Shown: positions 1 through 11,892, counted from the first letter of the stretch. The stretch: 64,000 nt of DNA from Ovis canadensis (GCF_042477335.2 NC_091260.1:54083001-54147000); one strand, 5' to 3'. Numbers and translations: made by a program. The notes: generated from the sequence alone by a model not told the origin.

Positions 1-576
1 GAAGACATACGGATGGCTAACAAACACATGAAAAGATGCTCAACATCACTCATTATTAGAGAAATGCAAATCAAAACCACAATGAGGTACCACTTCACAC
101 CAGTCAGAATGGCTGAGAGCCAAAAATCTGCAAGCAATAAATGCTGGAGAGGGTGTGGAGAAAAGGGAACCCTCCTACACTGTTGGTGGGAATGCAAACT
201 AGTACAGCCACTATGGAGAACAGTGTGGAGATTCCTTAAAAAATTGCAAAGAGAACTACCTTATGACCCAGCAATCCCACTGCTGGGCATACACACCGAG
301 GAAACCAGAATTGAAAGAGACACATGTACCCCAATGTTCATCGCAGCACTGTTTATAATAGCCAGGACATGGAAACAACCTAGATGTCCATCAGCAGATG
401 AATGGATAAGAAAGCTGTGGTACATATACACAATGGAGTATTACTCAGCCGTAAAAAAGAATTCATTTGAATCAGTTCTGATGAGATGGATTCAACTGGA
501 GCCGATTATACAGAGTGAAGTAAGCCAGAAAGAAAAACACCAATACAGTATACTAACACATATATATGGAATTTAG
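1..576 (+). pseudogene. L1 ORF2 C-terminal segment
   Basis: This frame is open from the window edge to a stop at 574-576, about 191 codons. It matches the C-terminal cysteine-rich part of L1 ORF2p. A CX3CX7HX4C pattern is visible (residues starting CWRGC, then H, then C), and the end ([11 protein letters not shown] onward) is the usual ORF2 terminus. Endonuclease and reverse-transcriptase domains lie outside the window if they exist. Within the window I see no frameshift. It is a retrotransposon remnant, not a host gene. Confidence 0.85.
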
Positions 577-897
577 GAAGATGGCAATGACAACCCTGTA
601 TGCAAGACAGGGAAAGTGACACAGATGTGTATAACGGACCTTTGGACTCAGAGGGAGAGGGTGGGATGATTTGGGAGAATGACATTCTAACATGTATACT
701 ATCATGTAAGAATTGAATCGCCAGTCTATGTCTGACGCAGGATGCAGCATGCTTGGGGCTGGTGCATGGGGATGACCCAGAGAGATGTTATGGGGAGGGA
801 GGTGGGAGGGGGGTTCATGTTTGGGAACGCATGTAAGAATTAAAGATATTAAAATTTAAAAAATAAAAAACTAAAAAAAAAATAAAATAAAATAAAT
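1..897 (+). mobile_element. Ruminant L1 LINE, 3' end
   Basis: This is the 3' part of a ruminant L1. It holds the end of ORF2 (to 576), a G-rich 3' UTR with a GGGAGGGAGGTGGGAGG-type run near 795-815, and an A-rich tail from about 850 to 897. The element runs off the left edge, so its 5' end and TSD cannot be seen. The ORF2 frame is open from base 1, which suggests a fairly young copy. Confidence 0.9.
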
Positions 898-1766
898 CAA
901 GGCCAACCTGGATTGATGCAAATGTTTAACTTTTCTTCTAAAATTAGTAGAATGTATGTTTCCAAGTTCTCCTACCTACAGGAGAAATAGCTCTCATATG
1001 AATGGCCAATAACTGAATCTAAATCCTCTTCCTGTGTGCTTTCAAAAGTTTAGCCCTCTCCACAAGTACTTCCAAGAAATTCTACGACATGCTTATATGC
1101 ATCATGGATCTGGCCTACCATAGCCTTTACTCCACCTTATTTTTCTGATTTAACTGTCCAGTGTCATCATCTCTTAGCTACAATAGGTCAAAGTTCTCTT
1201 CTACCTCTTCACCAACATATCCTCATGTATGCCTAGAATGGGGCCTGGCACGTGATAACTTAATCTCTTGGTTAATGGATTGAATGAGTGTAAAAGAGTG
1301 AATACATTTGACACATGTCTACCATACCGATCCTTCCTTAAAGTTCAAAATTCAGATTTTTTGTGAGAATAAAAGAAAGAGAAATCACATGAATAGTGGT
1401 CTAAATTCCTAGGGACTGTCTCTAAATAAATATCACCATTCAGTAGTGATATATTATTAATAGTTTATTTTATTATTTGGATTACATCTCTAGTTTTCAT
1501 TGCAGTAATTCCTACAGATATGGGATATTTTTCTTTAGTGTTTATGAATTGCTGTATGATGTTTATCTCACAGCTGATCTCAATATATTTTCTTATGGGC
1601 AATATAGAATTTGTATTTTCCTTTCCCAACAGGTTGCACAAATATGTGGAGGGATGTAGGGGCTTTCAAAATGTCCGATAGCATGTTTTCATTTTTGTTC
1701 CCTTTGGGAGTCTAAATTCATAGCTAAAAGAGATCACAAAGAAATTGCTTATTTATATCTGTCCGT
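898..1766. other. Non-repeat AT-rich DNA
   Basis: I recognise no gene, RNA or repeat here. The only open frame (60 codons near 1477) has no recognisable motif. Confidence 0.5.
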
Positions 1767-1775
1767 CCTTTTATA

Positions 1776-1958
1776 AAGACCCTGATGCTGGGAAAGATTG
1801 AAGACAAAAGGAGAAGGGGACGGCAGAGGATAAGATGATGGTTAGATACCATTACTGACTCATAGGATATGAATCTGAGCAAACTCCAGAATAGCGAAGG
1901 AAGAGGAGCCTGGTGTGCTGCAGTCTATGGTGTCACAGAGTCAGACACAACTTACAAC
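1776..1958 (+). mobile_element. BovB LINE, short 3' fragment
   Basis: The last ~180 bp of BovB, ending in the usual GAGTCAGACACAACTTA-like terminus. It is flanked by a perfect 9-bp TSD, CCTTTTATA, at 1767-1775 and 1959-1967, so it is a 5'-truncated insertion of its own. Confidence 0.85.
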
Positions 1959-1967
1959 CCTTTTATA

Positions 1968-2664
1968 TTTTAAACTTTCAGATTAGCAAATCAAAAATAC
2001 ATAATAAAATTATTACTATTAATGATCTCACTTTGTGATAGACTTGTCTTTCGTACTGTCAATAATTACCCTACAGTATGGTGCTGCTACAGTATGAGTT
2101 ACATTCAAATCTTTGAATAAAATATGTTTCTGCTACTCTTCCTTTATACTTTCAGATCTTGGCATTAAAGACATTTCTTAACTCTAGGGTATATGCATAT
2201 TTTCATGACTATTTTTTCTTTCAGTATTCACCATACCTCTCAGAGTGACTTTGAACTCAGTAAGAAATGGAATTGCTCTCCTTTGGGAAGGATTCAGACT
2301 CTAGATGTTAATTCTCTTAAGTCTGCTTTCTTCTACATCACCTGCATCTTCCAGGAATATCCTATGCTTTATATATCTCACATATTAATGGCCAAATAAA
2401 AGGACATCGAGTTAGCTCACAAGCCCAAATATCTTTATTCAGCTGAAAAAAAAAATCAGATTTAGAATGAAGCACTGAAAAATATGTTAAATATCATCTC
2501 AAGCAGTATGATGACTTCTGCTATTCCTACTCACAGACTCAACTTATTTTTTTAACTGACCCTTCTTGGTGTCTTACTTGCTTATTAGCATATAGTGTTC
2601 TCCATATATCATCTCATTTGACTGCAGTACAGTTCTCTAATTTGTAAGGAAAACATAATACAAT
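1968..2664. other. Non-repeat AT-rich DNA
   Basis: Nothing recognisable. A 68-codon frame at 2193-2399 has no motif and is probably chance. Confidence 0.5.
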
Positions 2665-2665
2665 G

Positions 2666-2785
2666 TTTAGGGGCCTGGGCTTTGCACTAAAACTGATTAC
2701 TCTGATTTACCTCTGATTACTTCTGTGAACTTAAGCAAATTAAGTTCACTGAGCTCAGTTTTATCATTGTAAAGTAAGAATAATA
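2666..2785 (+). mobile_element. MIR SINE
   Basis: Diverged MIR core. It runs from a TGGGCTTTGCACT-like start, through an ACTTCTGTGAACTTAAGCAA segment, to CTCAGTTTTATCATTGTAAA, the familiar 'cctcagtttcctcatctgtaaaa' block of MIR. Confidence 0.65.
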
Positions 2786-3049
2786 CTGTCGTTAAGTCAC
2801 TTCAGTCGTGTTCGACTCTGTGCGACCCCATAGACAGCAGCCCACCAGGCTCTCTCATCCCTGGGATTCTTCAGGCAAGAACACTGGAGTGGGTTGCCAT
2901 TTCCTTCTCCAATGCATGAAAGTGAAAAGTGAAAGTGAAGTCGCTCAGTCGTATCCGACTCTTAGCGACCCCATGGACTGCAGCCTACCAGGCTCCTCCG
3001 TCCATGGGATTTTCCAGGCAAGAGTACTGGAGGGGGCTGCCATTGCCTT
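2786..3049 (-). mobile_element. Bov-A2 dimeric SINE
   Basis: Two head-to-tail Bov-A units in reverse orientation, joined by the GAAAGTGAAAAGTGAAAGTGAA linker near 2928-2950 that marks Bov-A2. It lies directly against the MIR. No clear TSD. Confidence 0.9.
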
Positions 3050-3169
3050 AACCCTGAATAACTATTAAGAGAGTTAGATGAAGTAAAATGCATGGATAAC
3101 AACGGCTACATCTGTTGAAGCTGAGGTTTGGTTATATCTATATGTAAATATTCTCAATATGTACACTGA

Positions 3170-3560
3170 CTTCAAGCAGTGTGACTTTTTCATTTGAACA
3201 TATTTTGGAACCCTATGCATCTTGGTACCATGAGATTGGCCTCCTGCCTTTTTCTAAGGGTCATATAATATTTCATAGCATAAATGCTCAAATTTGGTTT
3301 TGTGTTTATGTTTTTGCTTTTGCTTTTATTTTTGGCTATTCCCCTATGGATGGCCATTTAGGTTGCTTCCAACATCTTTGCTATTACAGCAATATTATGA
3401 TGAACCTCAAATATATTCCCTCACACATTTGTGATTGCCTTTACTAAGGTAAATGCCAATTTCTGGGCCATATGATATGTGCATTTTTAATTTCAATAGA
3501 TAATATCAAACTGCTCACCATAAAGACTCTTCAAAAATTCATTTCACTTCATCTTTAACA
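3170..3560 (-). mobile_element. Ancient L1 (L1M-type) fragment
   Basis: Reverse-strand match to the end of L1 ORF2: the GGATGGCCATTTAGGTTGCTTCCAAC block (3349-3374) and the ATATGTGCATTTTTAATTTC region (3476-3495) are typical antisense L1. Strongly diverged. Confidence 0.6.
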
Positions 3561-5465
3561 GTATGTCAAATATCATATAATTATCAAAATTTTAGACTGA
3601 ATACTCAACAAACTAGGAAGAGAAGGAACATAGCTCAACATACTAAAAACTATTTATGAAAAGACCACAGCTAATATCATAGCTAATTGTGAAAGACTGA
3701 AAGCTTTTCCTTTAATAGAGCAAGACAATATGGCCTCTATTCATCATAATATTGGAATTCTTAGCCAGAGCAGTTAGGCATGATAAAGAAATAAAAAACT
3801 TCCAAATGGGAAAGGAAGAAGTAAAATTATCTATGTTCAGAGATGACATGATCTTATACATAGAAAACCCCAACAATTTCACAAAAAAATTCTAAAGAGA
3901 TTCCACACACAAAAATACAATAATCAACAAATACAACAAAGTTTTAGGATACAAAATCAACATGGAAAAATATAGTTGCCTTCCTCTACACTTACAATGA
4001 ATAATCCAAAAAGGAATTAAGAAAACAGTCCCACTTATGATGGCATCAAAAAGAAGGAAATTCTTAGGAATAAATCTAACCAAAAAAGTGAAAGACATAC
4101 ACTAAAAATTATAAAACATTGCTGAAAAAAGTAAAGAAACACAAATAGAAAAATACCTCATGTTCATGGATTGAAAGATTTAATATTATCAAGATGTCTG
4201 TACTACCCAAATTGATTTACAGCCCTATCAAATTCAAGCCCTATCAGAATCTTAGTGACCTTTATTGGAGAATACAAAAATTCATCTTAAAATTCATGTG
4301 AATTCTCAAGAGATCCTGAATAGTCAAAACAATTCTGGAAAAGGAAAACAAAGTTGGAGGGCTCACACTTCCTGATTTGAAAATATTATAAAGCTACAAT
4401 GGGCTTCCCAGGTGGTGCTAGTGGTAAAGAACCCACCCGCCAATGCAGGAGTCGTAAGAGGTACAGTTTCGATCCCTGGGTCAGGAAAAGTCTCTGGAGG
4501 AGGGCACAGCAATACACTCCAGTATTCTTGCCTGGAAAATCCCATGGATGAATAAGCCTGGAAGGCTACAGTCCATAGGGTCACAAAGAGTTGGACACGA
4601 CTGAAGCAACTTAGCATATACACAGACACATAAAGCTACAGTAATTAAAGCAATATGGTACTAACACAAAGACAGACTAGAATAGAATAGCATACAGAAC
4701 CCAAAAATAAATCCTTGTGTCTGTGATCAAGTGATCTTTAACCAAGGGGGCAAGACCACTCAATGGGGAAAGGGCAGTCTCTTCAACAAATGATACTGGG
4801 AAAACTAGACATCCACATCTAAAAGGATGACATTGGACCCTTATCTAAAACCATATACATATGTTAACTCAAAACAGTAAAGACCTAAATATAATACTTA
4901 AAATTGTAACTCATAAAAGAAAATAGAGAGGGAAAGCTTCATGGCATTGGACTTGGCAATGATTTCTTGGATATGGCAATGAAAGTGAAGACAACAAAGG
5001 CAAAAACAGGCAAATGAGACTACATCAAACCTAAAAACTTTGTTACAATTAACAGTGAAAAAGTAGCCTACAGAATGGAGAAAATATTTGCAAATCATAT
5101 TAATATATCTAAGTGGCTTATATCCAGAATACATAAAGAACTCCTACAACTCAACCACAAACATCAAATAACCCAGTTCAGAATGGCAATATGAATCCAC
5201 TTATATGAAATATTCAAAGAAGTTAATATCTCAGGGATAAAAAGTAGAATGGTGGTTGCCTAGGGCTGAGGGAAGGGGAGAATAGGAAGTTATTTAATGG
5301 TTATAAAGTTTTAGGTTTGCAAGATGAAAAGTATTCTGAAGGTGGAAGGTGGTCTTGGTTATACAACAATATCAATGTACTTAATACCACTGAAGTATGC
5401 ACTTTAAAATGGTTGAGAGGATAATTTTTATGCTATGTGTATTTCACCACCCTAATAAAAATTAT
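3561..5465 (+). mobile_element. Ancient L1 ORF2 and 3' UTR, split by a SINE
   Basis: Sense-strand L1M-type sequence from the reverse-transcriptase region (AGTTAGGCATGATAAAGAAAT near 3772) through the late ORF2 region (4641-5160) into a 3' UTR that ends with the TTTAAAATGGTTGAGAGGATAA block near 5402. A Bov-tA SINE interrupts it at 4399-4629. Many stops and frameshifts leave no usable frame. Confidence 0.8.
4399..4629 (+). mobile_element. Bov-tA SINE inside ancient L1
   Basis: tRNA-Glu-like head (GGGCTTCCCAGGTGG at 4399, B-box-like GTTTCGATCCC near 4468) followed by the BovB-derived body. A perfect 11-bp TSD, ATAAAGCTACA, lies at 4388-4398 and 4630-4640, within the L1 sequence. Confidence 0.9.
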
Positions 5466-5564
5466 CAAAGGACTTAAATAGTCATTTCTTCAAAGACCAA
5501 TGACCAATAAAAACATAAAAAGACTGAAAGATGTTCACATTGTCAGGTAGCATAAACATTTTTT

Positions 5565-5977
5565 GTTGTTCAATCGCTCAAGTTTTGTCTGACTCTTTGC
5601 CACCCCATGAACTGCAGCACACCAGGTTTCCCTATCCTTCACTGTCTCCCAGAGTTTGCTCAAACTTATGTCCACTGAGTCAATGATGACATCCAACCAT
5701 TTCATCCTCTGTTGTCCCTTTCTCCTCCTGCCCTCAATCTTTCCCAGCCTCAGAGTCTTTCCAATGAGTAGCTCTTCAATCAAGTAGCCAAAGTATTGGA
5801 TCTTCAGCTTCAGTATCAGTCCTTCCTGTGAATATTCAGGGTTGATTTCTTTTAGGATTGACTGGTTTGGTCGCCTTGCTGTCCAAAGGACACTCAAAAG
5901 TCTTCTCCAGCACCACAGTTTGAAACTGTCAATCCTTTGGTGCTCAGACTTCTTTATGGTCCAACTCTCACATCTGT
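5565..5977 (-). mobile_element. BovB LINE, 5'-truncated 3' end
   Basis: BovB 3' sequence encoding the C-terminal ORF on the minus strand (about 140 codons open, from the CESWT motif to the KSQT end). TSD ACATTTTTT at 5556-5564 and 5978-5986. Confidence 0.85.
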
Positions 5978-5986
5978 ACATTTTTT

Positions 5987-6254
5987 AGAGGACTTTTAAT
6001 TAGGATCCCACTGATTTTATTGATTAACTTGAGGAAAATCCACAACTTTATGATACTGAATTATTCCATTCACAAACGTGGTATATAGCTTTTTTTCCAG
6101 ATCTTCTATCATAGTCTTCAAAAAAGTTTTTTAGTTGTTTTCTGTATAAATTTTCTTGAACACTTATTGTTAGACTTAATCCTAGGCACTGTGGAGTCAT
6201 TGTTATTAATGAATGAGATCTTTTTTTCTATTATATTTTCTAATTCTTTATGGA
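5987..6254 (-). mobile_element. Old L1 ORF2 fragment (left part)
   Basis: Antisense L1 sequence (the 'aattattccattcacaaacgtgg' and 'ttgttagacttaatcctaggcac' blocks). It is cut by the BovB at 6263-8827 and resumes at 8836-8915 with 'cccttattagttctaataattt', a conserved antisense L1 block. Confidence 0.65.
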
Positions 6255-6262
6255 TGGTACAT

Positions 6263-8827
6263 CAGTTCAGTTCAATCACTCAGTTGTGTCCAGCTCTTTG
6301 CGACCCCATTGACTGCAGCATGCCAGGCTTCCCTGTCCATTACCAACTCCCAGAGCCTGCTCAAACCCATGTCCATTGAGTCAGTGATGCCATCCAACCA
6401 TCTCATCCTCTGTTGTCCTCTTCTCCTCCTGCCTTCAATCTTCCCCAGCATCAGGGTCTTCTCAAATGCATCAGTCCCTCACATCAGGTGGCCAAATTGT
6501 TGGAGCTTCAATTTCAGCATCAGTCTTTCCAATGAATATTCAGAACTGATTTTCTTTAGGACTGTCTGGTTTGATCTCCTTGCAGTCCAAGGGACTCTCA
6601 ACAGTATTCTCCAACACCACAATTCAAAAGCATTAATTCTTTGGCACTCAGCTTTCTTCAAAGTCCAACTCTCACATCCAAGCATGACTACTAGAAAAAC
6701 CATAGCTTTGACTAGACAGACCTTTGTTGGCAAACTAATGTCTCTGCTTTTTAAAATGCTGTCTAGGTTGATCAAGCTTTTCTTCCAAGGAGCAAGCGTC
6801 TCTTAATTTCATGGCTGCAGTCACCGTCTGAAGTGATTTTGGAGCCCAAGAAAATAAAGTCTCTCACTGTTTCCACTGTTTCCCCATCTATTTGCCATGA
6901 AGTGATGGGACCAAATGCCATGATCTTAGCTTTTTGAATGTTTAGTTTTAAGCCAGCTTTTTCACTCTCCTCTTTCACTTTCAAGAAGCTCTTTAGTTCC
7001 TCTTCACTTTCAGCCATAAGGGTGGTGTCATTTGCATATCTGAGGTTATTGATATTTCTCCTGGCAATCTTCATTCCAGCTTGTGCTTCACCTAGCCCAG
7101 CATTTTGCATGATGTACTCTGCATATAAGTTAAATAAGGAAAGTGACAATATACAGCCTTGACGTACTCCTTTCCCAATTTGGGACCAGTCTGTTGTTCC
7201 ATGTCCAGAGCTAACTGTTGCTTCTTGACCTGCATACATATTTCTCAGGAGGCAGATAAGGTAGTCTGGTATTCCCACCTCTGGAAGAATTTTCCACAGG
7301 TTGTTGTGATCCACACAGTCAAAGGTTTTAGCATAATCAATAAAGCAGAAGTAGATATTTTTCTGGAACTCACTTGCTTTTTCGACAATCCAGTGGATGT
7401 TGGCAATTTGATCTCTGGTTCCTCTGCCTTTTCTAAATCCAGCTTGAACATCTGGAAGTTCACAGTTCATGTACGGTTGAAGCCTGGTTTGGAGAATTTT
7501 GAGCATTACTTTACTAGCGTGTGAGATGAATGCAATTATGTGGTAGTTTGAGCATTCTTTGACATTGCCTTTCTTTGGGATTGGAGTGACCTTTTCCAGT
7601 CCTGTGGCCACTGCTGAGTTTTCCAAATTTGCTGGCATATTGAGTGCAGCACTTTCACAGCATCATCTTTCAGGATTTGAAACAGCTCAACTGGAATTCC
7701 ATCACCTCCACAAGCTTTGTCATAGTGATGCTTCCTAAAGCTGACTTGACTTCACATTCCAGGATGTCTGGCTGTAGATGAGTGATCACACCATCGTGGT
7801 ATCTGGGTCATGAAGATCTTTTTTGTACAGTTCTTCTGTGTATTCTTGCCACTTCTTCGTAATATCTTCTTCTTCTGTTAGGTCCATATAATTTCGGTCC
7901 TTTATTGTGCCCATCTTTGCATGAAATGTTCCCTTGGTATCTCTGATTTTCTTGAAGAGATCTCTAGTCTTTCCCATTCTGTTGTTTTCCTCTATTTCTT
8001 TGCATTGATCACTGAAGAAGGCTTTCTTATCTCTTCTTGCTATTCTTTGGAACTCTGCATTCAAATGGGTATATCTTTCCTTTTCTCCTTTGCCTTTCAC
8101 TTCTCTTCTTTTCTCAACTATTTGTAAGGCCTCCTCAGACAACCATTTTGCCTTTTTGCATTTCTTTTCCTTGGGGATGGTCTTGATCACTGCCTCCTGT
8201 AAAATGTCATGAACCTTCACCCATAGTTCTTCATGCACTCCGTCCAATTTGCCTTGATTCATGGACCTAACATTCCAGGTTCCTATGCAATACTGCTCTT
8301 TATAGCATTGGTCTTTACTTCCATCACCAGTCACATCCGCAATTGGACGTTGTTTTCACTTCAGCTCCACCTCTTCCTTCTTTCTGGAGTTATTTCTCCA
8401 CTCTTCTCCAGTACCATATTGGGCACCTACTGACCTGGGGAGTTCATCTTTCAGTGTCCTATCCTTTTACCTTTTTATATTGTTCATGGGGTTCTCTAGG
8501 CAAAAATACTGAAGTGGTTTGCCATTCCCTTCTCCAGTGGACCACATTTTGTCAGAACTCTCCACCATGACCTATCCATCTTGGGTGGCCCTACATGGCA
8601 AGGCTCATAGTTTCATTGAGTTAGACAAGGCTGTGGTACACGTGATCAGTTTGATTAGTTTTCTCTGATTGTGGTTCTCATTCTGTCTGCCCTCTAATGG
8701 ATAAGGATAAGAGACTTATGGAAGCTTCCTGATGGGAGAGACTGACTGGGGGAAAGTGGATCTTGTTTTGATGGACGGAGCTATGCTCAGTAAATCTTTA
8801 ATCCAATTTTCTGTTGATGGGCAGGGC
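6263..8827 (-). mobile_element. BovB LINE lacking its endonuclease domain
   Basis: A 2.6-kb BovB copy with both ends present. Its 3' end is at 6263; its 5' UTR (including the block shared with the copy at 28001) runs to about 8827. The likely TSD is TGGTACAT (6255-6262) and TGGTTCAT (8828-8835), one mismatch, and it sits in old L1. Compared with the copy at 28001-31403, about 780 bp of apurinic-type endonuclease coding sequence is missing at 8240-8250, while the frame reads straight across the junction. See the pseudogene entry. Confidence 0.9.
6479..8334 (-). pseudogene. BovB ORF (RT domain), endonuclease-deleted, decayed
   Basis: Read from 8334 down, the frame has the N-terminal GTWNVRSMNQGKL block, then jumps directly to the region that normally follows the endonuclease domain (EELWVKVHDILQE). 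The linker and thumb-proximal parts follow to about 7786. After a frame break between 7786 and 7638 comes the reverse transcriptase: QAGFRKGRGTRDQ, motif A (CFIDYAKTFDCVDH), motif B (VRQGCILSLSLFN) and motif C. Motif C reads YANDTTL where the other copies have YADDTTL, so a catalytic Asp is replaced by Asn. It cannot encode an active enzyme. Confidence 0.85.
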
Positions 8828-9021
8828 TGGTTCATATTGCTTTTTATGTATTTAACTTGTTTTCTGAGTAATTCACTATATTCCCTTATTAGTTCTAATA
8901 ATTTGTTTCCCAGATGGACGTTAATACCAAAGGTCTCACACGACAGCAGTCAAGGGGCCAGTAGGCTTCATTCTCATTGGGAGGCTTAACTGAAAAAGTA
9001 TCTGCTTCCAACCTCACTCAG

Positions 9022-9784
9022 ATTTAGTTCAGTCGCTCAATTATGTCTGATTCTTTGTGACCCCATGAACTGCAGCATGCTAGGCTTCCCTGTCCATCAT
9101 CAACTCCTGGAGCTTGATCAAACTCATGTCCATCGAGTTGGTGATGCCATCCAACCATCTCATCCTCTGTCGTCCCCTTCTCCTCCTGCCTTCACTCTTT
9201 CCCAGCATCAGGGTCTTTTCCAGTGAGTCAGCTCTTCACATCAGGTGGCCAAAGTATTGGAGTTTCAGCTTCAGGCCTTCCAATGAATATTCAGGACTGA
9301 TGTCCTTCAGGACTGATTGGTTTGATCTCCTTGCAGTCCAAGGGACTCTCAAGAGTCTTCTCCAACACCATTCAAAAGCATCAGTTCTTCGGCGTTCAGC
9401 TTTCTTTATAGTCCAACTCTCACATCCATGCATGACTACTGGGAAAACTATAGCTTTGACTAGATGGACCTTTGTCGGAAAAGTAATGTCTCTGCTTTTT
9501 AATACACTGTCTAGGTTGATAATAGCTTTTCTTCCAAGGAGCAAGCATCTTTTAATTTCATGGCTGCAATCACCATCTGCAGTGATTTGAGCAAAAAAAA
9601 TAAAATAAAATAAAGTCAGTCCCTGTTTCAATTGTTTCCCCATCTATTTGCCATGAAGCAATGGGACCAGATGCCATGATCTTAGTTTTCTGAATGTTGA
9701 GTTTTAAGCCAGCTTTTTAACTCCCTTCTTTCACTTTCATCAACAGGCTCTTTTAGTTCTTCTCTTTCTGACATAAGGGTGGTG
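9022..9784 (-). mobile_element. BovB LINE 3' fragment
   Basis: A 763-bp truncated BovB on the minus strand, flanked by TSD TCACTCAG (9014-9021 and 9785-9792). The C-terminal ORF is open for 135 codons (9236-9643). An A-rich expansion at about 9591-9615 (TAAAA repeats) interrupts the region that in other copies codes for the LGSKITADG block. Confidence 0.88.
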
Positions 9785-9792
9785 TCACTCAG

Positions 9793-10135
9793 GTTGGTAG
9801 AATTCATCTCCTTGTGGTTGTAGAACTGAGGGTTCAGGTTCCCATTGACTGTCAGGTAAAAGACCCTGAACTCTGAGATGCTGCCTGCAGTTTCTATAGG
9901 CTGTCCACACATTTTTTTCTAACATAATCACTCACTTGAATGTCTAGTAAAGATCTGCTAGTAAGACAGAGTCACATATAGTGTAATATAGTTATGGGAG
10001 TAACATCTATTCACTTTTACTATATTCTGTTAGTCAGAAACAAATCACAGATCCTGCCTACATCCAAGAGAAGGGAATGACATGACGGCGTGAACACCAA
10101 ACACCAAGATTATTATAAAAAGGACCACCTTAGTC
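9793..10135. repeat. Probable ancient interspersed repeat
   Basis: The segment around 'gaattcatctccttgtggttgtagaactgagg' and 'aagagaagggaatgacatgacggcgtg' resembles a widespread old mammalian repeat, probably an L1M-type 3' region. I cannot name the family by eye. Confidence 0.35.
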
Positions 10136-10304
10136 TCTCTCTACCTTAGCCTGTATCTAGTATCAAATTATTATAATATGTAAATATTTCCTGTTTAGCT
10201 TAGAATTTAGATAATATTTTGTAAATATATTAAGTGTATTTAAGGATTATGTGTAGTCAAGTTTGAAATTTTACATTCAATTACCAGATCAAGTTTATTC
10301 AAAT

Positions 10305-10620
10305 CTTTTCTATACTTATTCACCTTTTTTGCTTGATCTATGAGTTTTTGAGAGATTCTATAAAGGTGTTTAATTATTAATGTCAATTTACAAAGTTATC
10401 ATGGTAGTCTTTTTTTTTTTTTGGCTTGTAAGTACTTTTGAGGTCATGTGGTAAAATATAGTTTAGAGTAGCTATATCTTCGTGGTGAGATTATTCCTTC
10501 TGTCTGAACTCTCTCCCTCTGTCTCTTTTAATACTCCTAGTCCATGCATTTGCTTTTGCCTGGTGTTAATATTACTACACTAGGTTTTTTATTCCTTTTT
10601 GTTACAAGAAAATATGGGTA
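10305..10620 (-). mobile_element. Ancient L1 ORF2 endonuclease-region fragment
   Basis: Antisense L1 blocks appear in order: 'gcttgatctatgagtttttgagagat', 'cttcgtggtgagattattcc', 'tggtgttaatattactacac'. They are heavily diverged and hold an inserted T-run at about 10411-10422. Confidence 0.55.
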
Positions 10621-11227
10621 TATTAATTTATTAGCAATTTTATTTCAGTTGTTTTTTTAATCAAAGGTTTATATATTATTCAATGAGTCAAATAGTTCCA
10701 CCACACTTATTATGAAGCTCTAAGTTCCCCCAACATCCCCACTATCCACATACACTATTTTATGGGTTCAAGAGGCAAATCTTTTCAATTATTTATTATT
10801 CAATGGCATCCTCATAATACTACTTCTTGACATTTTTAAATCATAAAAATGAAAATATTTCCCTTCACAAACACAACCACACACCCCATCCCCACCAGTA
10901 GAATACACCTTAGTTCCACTTTTCCTAATACAGCTAGACCATAATATTCCTTGAATCAATAATTAATGCCTACATTATTCTGCTAATGTAAATGCCACTT
11001 ACAACTGAGATATATATTATGCTATCAGGAGCTTTCCTTATTTGGGACTGCTTTTAATTTTTCCTTTCTTTTTTTTTTTTAAGGGAGTCTGTTTATAAGC
11101 ACACCACTTACTTACAAATGTAAGTGATTATGACAACTGTTTTTATTGCTGTACCCTCCTTGATATTCTCATGGCCTAATAAATAGCTCAACCGTAACAC
11201 TGATAATATTGTAACATTATTATATAA
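10621..11227. other. Non-repeat AT-rich DNA
   Basis: No recognisable gene or repeat. It contains a T-run near 11069-11080 and scattered short AT-rich runs. Confidence 0.45.
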
Positions 11228-11345
11228 TAAAACATGAACTCCTTGAGACACGGGCTGTGTCTTGTTCATGGAGATATGTCTCCCCTGCCTCCTACTGCCC
11301 TCAATACCTAATCAACTGGCACTTATTTAATTCCATTTTTGTTGA
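11228..11345 (+). mobile_element. Possible L2 3' fragment
   Basis: The pattern 'catgaactccttgagacacgggctgtgtcttgttcat' followed by 'actggcact' resembles the conserved L2 3' end ('gctccttgagggcagggactgtgtctt'). Weak. Confidence 0.4.
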
Positions 11346-11457
11346 AAAGGAGGCAAAATTTTTTGCTTTTAGTAGTTGGAGACAAGCATAGGGAGAGGAG
11401 AGTTGAGGGAAACGGTTAGGAAAGAAGTAACACATGAGTGGAGGATAGAGGAGACTT

Positions 11458-11519
11458 GAGTGCTTCAGTCCATGGGGTCACAAGAGTCAGACATGACTTA
11501 GCGACTGAACAACAACACA
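11458..11519 (+). mobile_element. BovB/Bov-SINE terminal fragment
   Basis: About 60 bp matching the end of BovB-derived SINEs (TCAGTCCATGGGGTCACAAG, then GACTTAGCGACTGAACAAC). Confidence 0.7.
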
Positions 11520-11544
11520 TGAAACTTTTTGAGAAGAATATCCT

Positions 11545-11757
11545 GAATAGCTGCCTTTAATCAAGAGTTATCTATGAGCTAGGCATCATTTTAGGTGAGG
11601 TGTAGATATTATATCATCCCCATGAGGTAGGTATTATTATCACCATTTCACAGATGAGAAAAAGATGTCCAGAGTTAAACAATGTACCCTCCATCTCATG
11701 GGCTGAGGTTCAAATCTGATCAAAGCTTGTGTTGTTAAGCCATATCACTACACTGAG
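11545..11757 (-). mobile_element. MIR SINE
   Basis: Reverse-strand MIR: CATGAGGTAGGTATTATTAT, then CCATTTCACAGATGAGAAAA, then GAGTTAAACAATGTACCC and the 3' remainder. The order and spacing fit MIR. Confidence 0.75.
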
Positions 11758-11892
11758 GGAGTAGCAACCACAGTTATCTACAGGCATGTCGATTGTTAAA
11801 AATTTGAGTGAAACAAGTCCATTCAAATGAAGAGGGAAGAGTGAGGACTATAGCAATTTGAAGCTAGAATTTTGGATTTTTTTTTTTTTTCC

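Noticed and set aside
9236-9643. 135-codon frame ending in a Phe-rich stretch as a novel membrane protein
   Set aside because: The Phe/Ile stretch is the reverse translation of an A-rich expansion in a BovB fragment.
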